Shown here in pieces: positions 10,269 through 18,113 of a stretch of 64,000 bases of DNA. The stretch is from Paenibacillus artemisiicola (lineage in GTDB: Bacteria > Bacillota > Bacilli > Paenibacillales > Paenibacillaceae). Each line of letters starts with the position of its first letter. Position 1 is the first letter of the stretch. The notes under the pieces were generated by a model that was not told the DNA's origin, did not search any database, and was given only the letters and a program-made list of their open reading frames with translations. The stretch lies in NCBI RefSeq assembly GCF_017652985.1, contig NZ_JAGGDJ010000003.1, forward strand, positions 124,001-188,000, given 5' to 3'. The position numbers were made by a program, and so were the translations under genes.

Positions 10269-11087
10269 ATGGCAGCCGATACACAGCCTGAAGTGATCAT
10301 TTACGTCGTTTCCGATTCCGCCGGCGATACCGGCGAGCTTGTCGTCAGGGCTGCGGTAGCCCAATTTCATCCCATTCATACGGAAATCCGCCGGGTTCCG
10401 TTCGTGCACGACGAAGCCTCGCTCGAGCGTTACGTCGCGCAGGCGAAGCAGCACGGCGCGATCATGCTGTACACCCTCGTGCTTCCGGGCTTGCGGGAAG
10501 CGATGCTCCGGCTGGCGGAGAAGCACGGCGTGACGGCCATCGACCTGCTGGGCTCGCTCATCCAAAGCCTGGAGCAGAAGACGGACCGCAAGGCGCGCCA
10601 GGAGCCGGGACTGAACCACGTGCTGGACGAGAACTATTTCCGCAAGGTCGATGCCGTCGAGTTCGCCGTCAAGTACGACGACATGCGCGACACGACGGGC
10701 ATTCTGAAAGCGGACATCGTGCTCGTCGGAGTGTCGCGGACGTCCAAGACGCCGTTGTCGATGTACTTGGCGCACAAGCAGTTCAAGGTCGCGAACGTGC
10801 CGCTTATTCCGGAAGTCGGACCGCCGCCGGAGCTGTTCCAAATTCCCAAGGAGAAGGTCGTCGGCCTCACCATCGACGTGCATTATCTGAACGGGATCCG
10901 CAAGGAACGGCTCAAGGCGCTCGGCCTGCCGGACAGCGCGTCGTACGCGAAGGCGGACCGAATCGAGTTCGAGCTGCAGTATGCCGCCTCGGTCATGGAG
11001 AAAATCGGTTGTCTCGTCATCGACGTGTCCCACAAGGCGGTCGAAGAGACGGCCAGCCTGATCCTCGAGCACATCGAATCCGTTTGA
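10269..11087 (+). CDS. Bifunctional pyruvate,phosphate dikinase regulatory protein (YqfL family)
   Basis: Member of the DUF299 family: ADP-dependent Ser/Thr kinase and Pi-dependent phosphorylase that inactivates or reactivates pyruvate,phosphate dikinase or PEP synthetase. The 272-residue protein has the N-terminal YVVSDSAGDTGE segment and the nucleotide-binding GVSRTSKT motif at residues 154-161, followed by PLSMYLAHKQFKVANVPLIPE. Both are hallmarks of the family. GGAGAGGGGA (10253-10262) precedes the ATG. In B. subtilis the ortholog yqfL is cotranscribed with ccpN, which is missing here. The target enzyme is not in this window. Confidence 0.92.
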   Translation: MAADTQPEVIIYVVSDSAGDTGELVVRAAVAQFHPIHTEIRRVPFVHDEASLERYVAQAKQHGAIMLYTLVLPGLREAMLRLAEKHGVTAIDLLGSLIQSLEQKTDRKARQEPGLNHVLDENYFRKVDAVEFAVKYDDMRDTTGILKADIVLVGVSRTSKTPLSMYLAHKQFKVANVPLIPEVGPPPELFQIPKEKVVGLTIDVHYLNGIRKERLKALGLPDSASYAKADRIEFELQYAASVMEKIGCLVIDVSHKAVEETASLILEHIESV

Positions 11088-11101
11088 GCGCGGGAAAGCA
11101 G

Positions 11102-11129
11102 GATTTTTTGGTTATTTGCCGTATATAAT
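11102..11129 (+). promoter_or_regulatory. Possible promoter upstream of the YaiI/YqxD gene
   Basis: A perfect TATAAT (11124-11129) sits 39 bases before the TTG start of the next gene. The -35 region is poor (T-rich, near 11102-11107). It could drive the yqxD-dnaG-sigA run. Confidence 0.45.
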
Positions 11130-11167
11130 AGTACGGAAGTTACACATGAAGATACGGTGGTGCTAAG

Positions 11168-11635
11168 TTGACGGCGGAGCCAACGATCGTAGTCGATGCC
11201 GATGCGTGTCCGGTGAAGCGGGAAATTGTCGAAGCGGCCCGGGCGCGCGGCGTGGCGGTGCTGATGGTCGCTTCGCACGACCACCGGCTTCAGCAGGAGG
11301 CCGGGGTCGAGATCATGCAGGTCGACCGCAGCGACCAGTCAGTGGATTTGTACATCGCGAACCGCGTGCGGCGCGGCGACATCGTCGTGACGCAGGATTT
11401 CGGGCTGGCCACGATCGCGCTTGCCCGGGGCGCGATCGCCCTTTCCCCGCGGGGCGAGCGGTACGACGACCGCAACATCGATTATTTGATGGAACGCAGG
11501 CACGCGCTTGCCAAACGGCGGCGGGGAGGCGCAAGGACGAAAGGGCCGAAAGCGATGACGGACGAGGATCGGTACCGCTTTCAGCAAAAGCTGACAAAAG
11601 TTTTGGAATCTCGGCAGGAGAATGGTGAACCGTAG
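11168..11635 (+). CDS. yqxD: YaiI/YqxD family protein (DUF188, PIN-like)
   Basis: Conserved 155-residue protein of the UPF0178 family, a PIN-like fold. The biochemical function is not established. It begins TAEPTIVVDADACPVKREIV, with the family's conserved DADACPVK, and later shows VTQDFGLATIALARGA and the Arg-rich RRHALAKRRRGG block. The start is TTG at 11168, supported by the GGTGG ribosome site at 11157-11161 and by the fact that the conserved domain starts at once. It lies directly upstream of dnaG, as in Bacillus. Confidence 0.88.
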   Translation: MTAEPTIVVDADACPVKREIVEAARARGVAVLMVASHDHRLQQEAGVEIMQVDRSDQSVDLYIANRVRRGDIVVTQDFGLATIALARGAIALSPRGERYDDRNIDYLMERRHALAKRRRGGARTKGPKAMTDEDRYRFQQKLTKVLESRQENGEP

Positions 11636-11676
11636 CGAATAGTATTACTTGTTATTCAGGATGAAGGTGAAAGAGT

Positions 11677-13524
11677 ATGGCTTACGGGAAAATACCGGAT
11701 TCCGTTATCGAAGCGGTGCTCAAGCACCACGATATCGTCGAAACGGTAGCGAAGTACGTTCACCTCTCGAAGCACGGGAAATACATGAAGGGGCTTTGCC
11801 CGTTCCATTCGGAGAAGACGCCGTCGTTCACGGTCACCCCCGAGAAAGGGATTTTCTACTGCTACGGCTGCGGCAAGGGCGGCAACGCGATTAAGTTCAT
11901 CGAGGAAATCGAAGAATATTCGTTTCCCGAGGCCGTTCGCGTCATGGCGGAAGAAGCCGGAATCCCGATCGCGTGGGGCGGCGCGCCGGAAGGTCAGCGC
12001 GGCGACGAAGGGAACGGAGAACGCGACAAGCTGGTTCAAGCCCATGAGCTGGCGGTGAAATTGTATCATTATTTGCTTATGAACACGACGCACGGGCAAC
12101 CGGCCTTGCAATACTTGCGTTCGCGCGGCGTCACCGACAAGCAGATCGATCAGTTTTCGATCGGCTACGCGCCGCCGGAATGGGATACGCTCGCGCGCTT
12201 TCTGGAGAAGCGGGAATTCGACCCGGCTTTGATGGAGAAGGGCGGGCTGCTCATCGGCAAGCAGGACAGGAGCGGATACATCGACCGTTTCCGGGACCGG
12301 ATCATGTTTCCCATCTGGAATCGGGACGGCAAGCCGATCGCGCTTGCGGGACGGATGCTCGGCGAGGGTCAGCCGAAGTATTTGAATTCCCCCGAGACGA
12401 TGCTCTTCAACAAGAGCCGGAATTTGTACAATTTTCATCATGCCAGGGCGGCGATGCGCAAGAACCGGCGCGTCGTTTTGTTTGAGGGGTACATGGACAT
12501 CGTGAAGGCGTGGAGCGCCGGCGTTCAGAACGGCGTGGCTTCGATGGGGACGTCCCTGACGGAGGAGCATGCGGCGGTGCTGCAGCGCAACGCGGACGAA
12601 GCGGTGATCTGCTATGACGGAGACAATGCGGGACAAGCCGCGGCGCTGAAGTCGATTCCGATCCTGGAGAAGGCCGGACTGAAGGTGCAGGTGGCCATGC
12701 TGCCGAAGGGCATGGACCCGGACGAGTTCATCGAAGCGAACGGCGCGAACGCCTTCATGCGCGAAATTATCGAACATCCGGTGTCCGCCACAAAATTTAA
12801 ATTATTATATGCAAAGAAAAACCATATACTCCTAGAAGAAGAGGGACAGAAAAATTACTTGCTTGAAGCCGTACGCATCATCGCCGTGCTGGATTCGCCG
12901 ACAGAGCGGGAATTTTACCTGAAGGAGCTGTCCCGGGAGTTCGATATGTCCCTGGAATCGCTGAAGCAGGACTGTTTTAACGAACGGCAGCAGCTTCAAA
13001 AAATGAAACCGCAAAGGGATAATAACGACAATTCGTGGAATAATGGTAGGAATGAAAACCGTGAAAACCGCCGGAAGTCCTCGGCGCCGCCGGTGCTGCC
13101 CGCATACCAGGTAGCCGAGCGCAAGCTGCTTGCGCAAATGCTGCAAAGCGCGGATACGGCCGGCGCGGTGCATCGGAAGCTCGGGGAAGCGTTCCACGTG
13201 GAGGATCACGCAGCGCTTGCTGCTTATTTATATGCTTATTATGCGCAAGGCCATGATCCGGATGTTAGCCGGTTTATTGCATCGCTTCAGGATGACCGTC
13301 TGGAACGGACGGCCGCTTCGATCTTGATGATGGACGACGACATGCCCTTCGACGAGCAGCTGCTCGACGATTACGTCAACGAAATCGTCAAGGTGCCTAA
13401 ACTACGGGAAGTCGAAGAGAAAAAAGAAGCCATGGTTCGGGCGGAGCGGTCCGGCGATATGCTGAAAGCGGCACAAATTGCAAGTGAGATTATAGCCCTA
13501 GAGAGACAGCTTAAAGGTCGGTAG
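11677..13524 (+). CDS. dnaG: DNA primase
   Basis: Primase that makes RNA primers at the replication fork. The 615-residue protein has the N-terminal CHC2 zinc domain with Cys41, His44, Cys62 and Cys65 (CPFH and CYGC). The central RNA polymerase/TOPRIM domain shows VLFEGYMDIVKAW and the metal-binding CYDGDNAGQAA. The C-terminal helicase-interaction domain is preceded by an Asn/Arg-rich linker (near residues 448-470) that is more AT-rich than the rest of the gene. AAGGTGAAAG precedes the ATG. It forms the classical dnaG-sigA macromolecular synthesis operon with the next gene. Confidence 0.97.
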   Translation: MAYGKIPDSVIEAVLKHHDIVETVAKYVHLSKHGKYMKGLCPFHSEKTPSFTVTPEKGIFYCYGCGKGGNAIKFIEEIEEYSFPEAVRVMAEEAGIPIAWGGAPEGQRGDEGNGERDKLVQAHELAVKLYHYLLMNTTHGQPALQYLRSRGVTDKQIDQFSIGYAPPEWDTLARFLEKREFDPALMEKGGLLIGKQDRSGYIDRFRDRIMFPIWNRDGKPIALAGRMLGEGQPKYLNSPETMLFNKSRNLYNFHHARAAMRKNRRVVLFEGYMDIVKAWSAGVQNGVASMGTSLTEEHAAVLQRNADEAVICYDGDNAGQAAALKSIPILEKAGLKVQVAMLPKGMDPDEFIEANGANAFMREIIEHPVSATKFKLLYAKKNHILLEEEGQKNYLLEAVRIIAVLDSPTEREFYLKELSREFDMSLESLKQDCFNERQQLQKMKPQRDNNDNSWNNGRNENRENRRKSSAPPVLPAYQVAERKLLAQMLQSADTAGAVHRKLGEAFHVEDHAALAAYLYAYYAQGHDPDVSRFIASLQDDRLERTAASILMMDDDMPFDEQLLDDYVNEIVKVPKLREVEEKKEAMVRAERSGDMLKAAQIASEIIALERQLKGR

Positions 13525-13557
13525 GATGATCGTTTCTAGGGAGGAGGGAGTCGGAAT

Positions 13558-14685
13558 ATGGCGAATGATCAACATACTGAACTGGATACGGAACAAAAGC
13601 TGGAACTCGTCAAGGAACAGCTGATTGAACACGGGAAGAAGAGATCCTCCTTAACCTACAAAGAAATTATGGAGAAGCTCTCGCCGTTCGATCAGGATCC
13701 GGAACAAATCGACGAGTTTTTCGAGCAGCTTGACGATATCGGCATCGAAGTGGTGAACGAGAACGACGAAGATCTTCCGATCGGCGGCAGGGAAGATCAG
13801 GAACGGGATCAGGACGATTTCAACTTCGACGATGACTTGGCGCTCCCGCCCGGCATTAAAATAAACGATCCCGTCCGGATGTACTTGAAGGAAATCGGCC
13901 GCGTCCCGCTGCTGTCGGCGGACGACGAAGTCGAACTCGCCAAGCGCATCGAGCACGGCGACGAAGAAGCGAAGCGCAGACTGGCCGAAGCGAACCTCCG
14001 GCTCGTCGTCAGCATCGCCAAGCGCTACGTCGGACGCGGCATGCTGTTCTTGGATTTGATTCAAGAAGGCAACATGGGCTTGATCAAAGCCGTCGAGAAG
14101 TTCGACCATACGAAGGGGTACAAATTCAGCACGTACGCCACTTGGTGGATCAGACAAGCGATCACCCGCGCGATCGCGGACCAGGCGCGCACGATCCGGA
14201 TTCCGGTTCATATGGTGGAAACGATCAACAAGCTCGTTCGCGTATCCCGTCAGCTGCTGCAAGAGCTGGGTCGCGAGCCGAGTCCGGAAGAAATCGCGGC
14301 CGAAATGGATCTGAGCACGGAGAAAGTCCGGGAAATCATGAAAATCGCGCAGGAGCCGGTGTCGCTCGAAACGCCGATCGGGGAAGAAGACGACTCGCAC
14401 TTGGGGGATTTCATCGAGGACCAGGAGGCGCTCGCGCCGGCGGACGCCGCCGCGTACGAGCTGCTGAAGGAACAGCTGGAGGACGTGCTCGATACGCTCA
14501 CGGAGCGCGAGGAGAACGTGCTGAGGCTTCGTTTCGGCCTGGACGACGGCCGTACACGGACGCTGGAGGAAGTGGGCAAAGTGTTCGGCGTCACGCGCGA
14601 ACGGATTCGCCAGATCGAAGCGAAGGCGCTGCGCAAGCTGCGGCATCCGTCCCGCAGCAAACGGTTGAAAGATTTTCTCGAATAA
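13558..14685 (+). CDS. sigA: Primary RNA polymerase sigma factor SigA (RpoD)
   Basis: Housekeeping sigma-70 factor, 375 residues, the usual Gram-positive length. It has a short acidic region 1.1, region 1.2 ([17 protein letters not shown]), and region 2 with [36 protein letters not shown] and [17 protein letters not shown]. Region 3 follows, and region 4.2 has [31 protein letters not shown] precedes the ATG. It follows dnaG after 33 bases and ends at a clear terminator. Confidence 0.98.
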   Translation: MANDQHTELDTEQKLELVKEQLIEHGKKRSSLTYKEIMEKLSPFDQDPEQIDEFFEQLDDIGIEVVNENDEDLPIGGREDQERDQDDFNFDDDLALPPGIKINDPVRMYLKEIGRVPLLSADDEVELAKRIEHGDEEAKRRLAEANLRLVVSIAKRYVGRGMLFLDLIQEGNMGLIKAVEKFDHTKGYKFSTYATWWIRQAITRAIADQARTIRIPVHMVETINKLVRVSRQLLQELGREPSPEEIAAEMDLSTEKVREIMKIAQEPVSLETPIGEEDDSHLGDFIEDQEALAPADAAAYELLKEQLEDVLDTLTEREENVLRLRFGLDDGRTRTLEEVGKVFGVTRERIRQIEAKALRKLRHPSRSKRLKDFLE

Positions 14686-14694
14686 TCATTCCGG

Positions 14695-14727
14695 GACCTT
14701 ACTGCTTCGTGCAGCAAGGTCTTTTTT
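14695..14727 (+). terminator. Rho-independent terminator after sigA
   Basis: GACCTT-a-CTGC pairs with GCAG-c-AAGGTC around a TTCGT loop, followed by six T residues (14722-14727). It ends the dnaG-sigA transcript. Confidence 0.9.
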
Positions 14728-14800
14728 GAAGAAACGGACGGGATCGCCGCTGCTTCGATGAAGGCCAACTTGACGTTAAGCGAGGGACGACAGGACTGCC

Positions 14801-15628
14801 ATGGATCAGGAACGACGTAAAACGATTGTCAAAGAGATCGAGCATTGGCAGCGGACCAAATTGCTGCCCGAGCAGTATTGCGACTTTCTGCTTAATCTGT
14901 ATCTGGAAGAAGGAGAGTCCCGGAAGCCGGCCTCGTTCGCGGGCAGAGCGGCGATCGTCGTCAAGGAAGCATCGGCGAAACAATGGCTGCTTACATTTGG
15001 AATATTTTCCTTGATTTGTTTTATTGTTCTTTATTTTAACGTTTTTCATCCGGTATTGCAAATAGCGGTCAGCTTGACGGGCGTTTATACCCTACTGCTT
15101 CTGGGTCAAAAGTACCGGAGGCGGAGCGAGTCCGCCGGCATGGGCCTAATCGGCGCCGGCATGCTGCTCATGCTAGGCGCTGGCCTGTACATGCTGCAGC
15201 TGCACGAACTGCAAGCTTGGGGCTGGAAAGCCGGGCTCCTGTCGGTCTGCGCGCTCGTCTGGGTCGCGTTCGGCATCGGCGCCCGCATCCCGCTGCTGCA
15301 TCTGTGCGGCTGGCTGGCGTCCTTCCTCGTCTATGCCTGGCTGCTGGCCAACAAGACGGACGCGCCGGCGTGGTACGAGATCCAGCTGTACTGGGTGCCG
15401 CTGTCGTTCGTGTTCGGCTGGTTCAGCTGGTTCGTGCAGCGGTGGACGAAGCCGGCGGCCTCGATGCTGTTCGCGGCCGGCGCGCTCGCCTGGTTCATGC
15501 CGGAGCTGTACGCCGCGCTGTTCGCGGACGAGGCGGGCGGGATTCAGCTGCAGCTGATCGTTAAAATCATCGCGGGAGGGGCCTTGCTCTTCTCGCTTCG
15601 AAAACAATGGATTGCGTGGGTTGCCTAA
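14801..15628 (+). CDS. Multi-pass membrane protein, function unknown
   Basis: A 275-residue protein. Residues 1-55 are soluble ([26 protein letters not shown]), resembling the short helical region that precedes the membrane part of DUF2157-type proteins. About eight hydrophobic segments follow from residue 66 to the end. I do not recognise a catalytic motif. It starts ATG at 14801 (GGACGACAGGA upstream) after the sigA terminator and runs into trmK with a one-base gap, so the two are translationally coupled. The assignment to DUF2157 is tentative. Confidence 0.75.
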   Translation: MDQERRKTIVKEIEHWQRTKLLPEQYCDFLLNLYLEEGESRKPASFAGRAAIVVKEASAKQWLLTFGIFSLICFIVLYFNVFHPVLQIAVSLTGVYTLLLLGQKYRRRSESAGMGLIGAGMLLMLGAGLYMLQLHELQAWGWKAGLLSVCALVWVAFGIGARIPLLHLCGWLASFLVYAWLLANKTDAPAWYEIQLYWVPLSFVFGWFSWFVQRWTKPAASMLFAAGALAWFMPELYAALFADEAGGIQLQLIVKIIAGGALLFSLRKQWIAWVA

Positions 15629-15629
15629 C

Positions 15630-16421
15630 ATGATAAAGCTGTCGAAACGATTACAAACGATCGCGGACCGCGTGACCGCGGGCGCGCGCGCCGCCGATAT
15701 CGGCTCCGACCACGCGCTGCTGCCGGTCTACCTGGTGCAAACCGGGAAATGCCCTTCGGCGATCGCGGGGGAACTGAACGACGGGCCGCTGCAGGCGGCG
15801 AAGCGCCAGATCGCCGAAGCCGGACTGGCGAAGGCCGTCGCGGCGCGAAAAGGGAACGGGCTGGCCGTTCTCGAGCCCGGCGAAGCCGATACCGTCACCA
15901 TCGCGGGAATGGGCGGCAGCCTGATGGCGGAAATTTTGGAGACGGGCCGTCTAGCCGGCAAGCTGGAAGGCGTCCGCGAGCTGGTGCTGCAGCCGAACGT
16001 CGGCGAGGAGCTCGTCCGCCGGTGGCTCTTCGAGCATGGCTACGTGCTGCAGGGCGAGTGGCTGCTGGAAGAGGACGGGAAGCTGTACGAGGTGCTGCGC
16101 GCGCTTCGCGAAGCGGACAGCCCGACGGACGTCACGAACGCGGAGGTGTACGATCCCGCCTTCCTGCCGGCCGATATGGACGCGGAGCGAAAGCGCTGCT
16201 GGCTGTTCCGCATGGGCCCGTACCTGCTGCGCCAGCGGGCGGAGCTCCTGCCGGAGAAGTGGCGGCAGGAACACGGCAAGCTGAAGCGGATCCGCGCGCA
16301 GCTCGAGCAGTCCGAGCTCGCGGAATCGCGCGGCAAGGAAGCGCAGCTGCGCGAAGAAATGGAAGCGATCGAGGAGGTGCTGTCTTGTTTGCAAACGGTC
16401 AAACCGTCGTCCAGCTCGTAG
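15630..16421 (+). CDS. trmK: tRNA (adenine(22)-N(1))-methyltransferase TrmK
   Basis: SAM-dependent methyltransferase that makes m1A22 in tRNA. The 263-residue protein begins MIKLSKRLQTIADRV, the typical TrmK N-terminus, followed by the SAM-binding ARAADIGSDHALLPVYL and the conserved TVTIAGMGGSLMAEIL. The last 50 residues form a charged coiled-coil helix (KLKRIRAQLEQ). The ATG lies one base after the previous stop with no strong ribosome site, which suggests coupling. Its 3' end overlaps the next gene by 37 bases. The trmK-nif3 pairing is conserved in Bacilli. Confidence 0.93.
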   Translation: MIKLSKRLQTIADRVTAGARAADIGSDHALLPVYLVQTGKCPSAIAGELNDGPLQAAKRQIAEAGLAKAVAARKGNGLAVLEPGEADTVTIAGMGGSLMAEILETGRLAGKLEGVRELVLQPNVGEELVRRWLFEHGYVLQGEWLLEEDGKLYEVLRALREADSPTDVTNAEVYDPAFLPADMDAERKRCWLFRMGPYLLRQRAELLPEKWRQEHGKLKRIRAQLEQSELAESRGKEAQLREEMEAIEEVLSCLQTVKPSSSS

Positions 16422-17506
16422 AGCAGCTGGCGCCGAAGCATATCGCCATGGAGAACGACAAGATCGGCCTGCAGCTCGGCACGCTGCAGAAGGAAGTGAC
16501 GAAGGTGCTCGTGGCGCTCGACGTTACGCCGGAGGTCGTCGACGAAGCGATCGCGGCCGGCGCCGAGCTGATCGTCGCGCACCACGCGATCATTTACCGG
16601 CCGCTGGCCAAGCTCGACACATCGACGCCCGCGGGCAAGCTGTACGAGAAGCTGATCAAGCATGATATCGCGGTCTATATCGCGCATACGAATTTGGACG
16701 TCGCGGACGGCGGCATCAACGATTGGATGGCCGACATGCTCGGCGTGCCCGCGGAGGGGCGCTCGGCGCTGGAGGACGTCCACACGGACAAGCTGTACAA
16801 GCTCGTCGTCTTCGTACCGGAGACGCATCACGAGCAGGTGCTGCAGGCGGTCTGGAACGCCGGCGCCGGCCAGATCGGCGGCTACAGCCACTGCAGCTTC
16901 AACATCGACGGCGTCGGCACGTTCAAGCCGGGCGAAGGCACGCAGCCGTTCATCGGCGAAGCCGGTCGGCTGGAGCGCGTCAAGGAGGTCCGGATCGAGA
17001 CGATCGTGCCGCACAGCGCGCACCGCAAAGTCGTGCAGGCGATGCTGAAGGCGCATCCGTACGAAGAGGTCGCGTACGATCTCTACGCCGTTGAGCTGAA
17101 GGGCCGCGTCTTCGGGCTCGGGAGGGTCGGCAAGCTGCCGGAGCCGGTGAAGCTGGGCGAGCTCGCGGCGAAGGCGAAAGCCGCCTTCGAAGTGCCGATG
17201 CTGCGCCTCGTCGGCGATCCGGAGCGGCCGATCCGCAAGGTAGCGGTGCTGGGCGGCTCGGGCTCGCGTTATATCCGCCACGCGTCCTTCGCGGGCGCCG
17301 ACGTGCTGGTCACCGGCGATGTCGATTACCATACCGCGCACGACGCGCTGGCGGCCGGGCTCGCGATCATCGATCCCGGCCACAACATCGAGAAGCTCAT
17401 GAAGCCGCGCCTGGCAGACTGGCTCCGTCAGGAGCTGCAGCGGCGCGGCTACGCGACGGAAACGATGCCGTCGCAGATCGACACGGAGCCGTTCCGGTTC
17501 CTGTAG
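16385..17506 (+). CDS. yqfO: Nif3-like dinuclear metal center protein (YqfO family)
   Basis: NGG1-interacting factor 3-like protein, 373 residues, the length of the Gram-positive form with a PII-like domain inserted between the two halves of the metal-binding fold. Visible parts are NDKIGLQLG, the metal-ligand region IVAHHAIIYRPL, AHTNLDVADGGINDWMAD, the insert (YKLVVFVPETHHEQVLQAVW), and the C-terminal GDVDYHTAHDAL plus IDPGHNIEK. The catalytic role is debated; it is often listed as GTP cyclohydrolase I type 2-like. The TTG at 16385 was chosen: GAGGAGGTG lies at 16372-16380 and the product begins MFANGQTVVQLVEQL. The start lies inside trmK. Confidence 0.9.
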   Translation: MFANGQTVVQLVEQLAPKHIAMENDKIGLQLGTLQKEVTKVLVALDVTPEVVDEAIAAGAELIVAHHAIIYRPLAKLDTSTPAGKLYEKLIKHDIAVYIAHTNLDVADGGINDWMADMLGVPAEGRSALEDVHTDKLYKLVVFVPETHHEQVLQAVWNAGAGQIGGYSHCSFNIDGVGTFKPGEGTQPFIGEAGRLERVKEVRIETIVPHSAHRKVVQAMLKAHPYEEVAYDLYAVELKGRVFGLGRVGKLPEPVKLGELAAKAKAAFEVPMLRLVGDPERPIRKVAVLGGSGSRYIRHASFAGADVLVTGDVDYHTAHDALAAGLAIIDPGHNIEKLMKPRLADWLRQELQRRGYATETMPSQIDTEPFRFL

Positions 17507-17561
17507 CACCGCCGCGGGAAGCCGCTACCAGCGTTGCCGGCGTTGCCCTGCGCAAGTAAAA

Positions 17562-17598
17562 GCGGCCAATGCGCGATTCCGCCTTGAGGTTTGGCCGC
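17562..17598 (+). terminator. Hairpin after yqfO, overlapping the rnpB promoter
   Basis: GCGGCCAA (17562-17569) pairs with TTGGCCGC (17591-17598) across a 21-base loop; the following T content is low. It may end the trmK-yqfO transcript. The rnpB -35 hexamer (17584-17589) lies in its loop. Confidence 0.4.
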
Positions 17599-17612
17599 GT
17601 TCTTAGTATACT
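17584..17612 (+). promoter_or_regulatory. Sigma-A promoter of rnpB
   Basis: TTGAGG (17584-17589), 17-base spacer, TATACT (17607-17612). Transcription would start close to 17619-17624, at the first base of the RNase P RNA P1 helix. Confidence 0.82.
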
Positions 17613-17623
17613 ATTGAATACGC

Positions 17624-18032
17624 GGAAAGTTTGACAGACAATCGCTGGCGGCCTTGTTGCCGCGAGAGGAAAGTCCGGGCTCCGTAGGGCGAAGATGCTG
17701 GATAACGTCCAGTCGGCGCGAGCCGAAGGATAGTGCCACAGAAATGGACCGCCGATGGCTGCGATAACGACGCGGCACAGGCAAGGGTGGAACCGTGGTG
17801 TAAGAGACCACGAGGACCGTTGGCGACAACGGTGCTGGTAAACCCCATCTGGAGCAAGACCGAGAGAACGCGGCAGCCTCGCGCTGCAACCCTTGCCCGG
17901 GGAGCGTTCGGGTTGGTCGCTTGAGCCGGTCAGCAATGGCCGGCCTAGATAGATGATTGTCGCTTCATAAGTGGGAGGGTAGTTCCCGTTTGACCACGCG
18001 AAGCACAGAACCCGGCTTACGGCAAGCTTTCC
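17624..18032 (+). ncRNA. rnpB: RNase P RNA, Bacillus type (class B)
   Basis: Catalytic RNA that removes 5' leaders from tRNA precursors together with RnpA. The universal signatures are present: GAGGAAAGTCCGGGCTCC near the 5' end (17667-17684) and ACAGAACCCGGCTTA near the 3' end (18005-18019). The ends were set by the P1 helix, GGAAAG (17624-17629) with CTTTCC (18027-18032). Internal segments such as GATAGTGCCACAGAAA and GTAAACCCC also match the family. Length is about 409 nt, within the usual range. The class B call rests on taxonomy and on the general layout; I did not fold the whole molecule. Confidence 0.95.
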
Positions 18033-18040
18033 ATATGCTC

Positions 18041-18077
18041 AAATAACCCGCAAGGCATCATGCCTTGCGGGTTATTT
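18041..18077. terminator. Bidirectional terminator between rnpB and the subtilase gene
   Basis: A perfect 17-bp stem (18041-18057 with 18061-18077) around a TCA loop. The stem is A-rich at one end and T-rich at the other, so it can end rnpB on the plus strand and the subtilase gene on the minus strand. Confidence 0.9.
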
Positions 18078-18113
18078 CGCGTTGCCGGTCCGGCTGCTCT
18101 TCACGAAAGCGGA

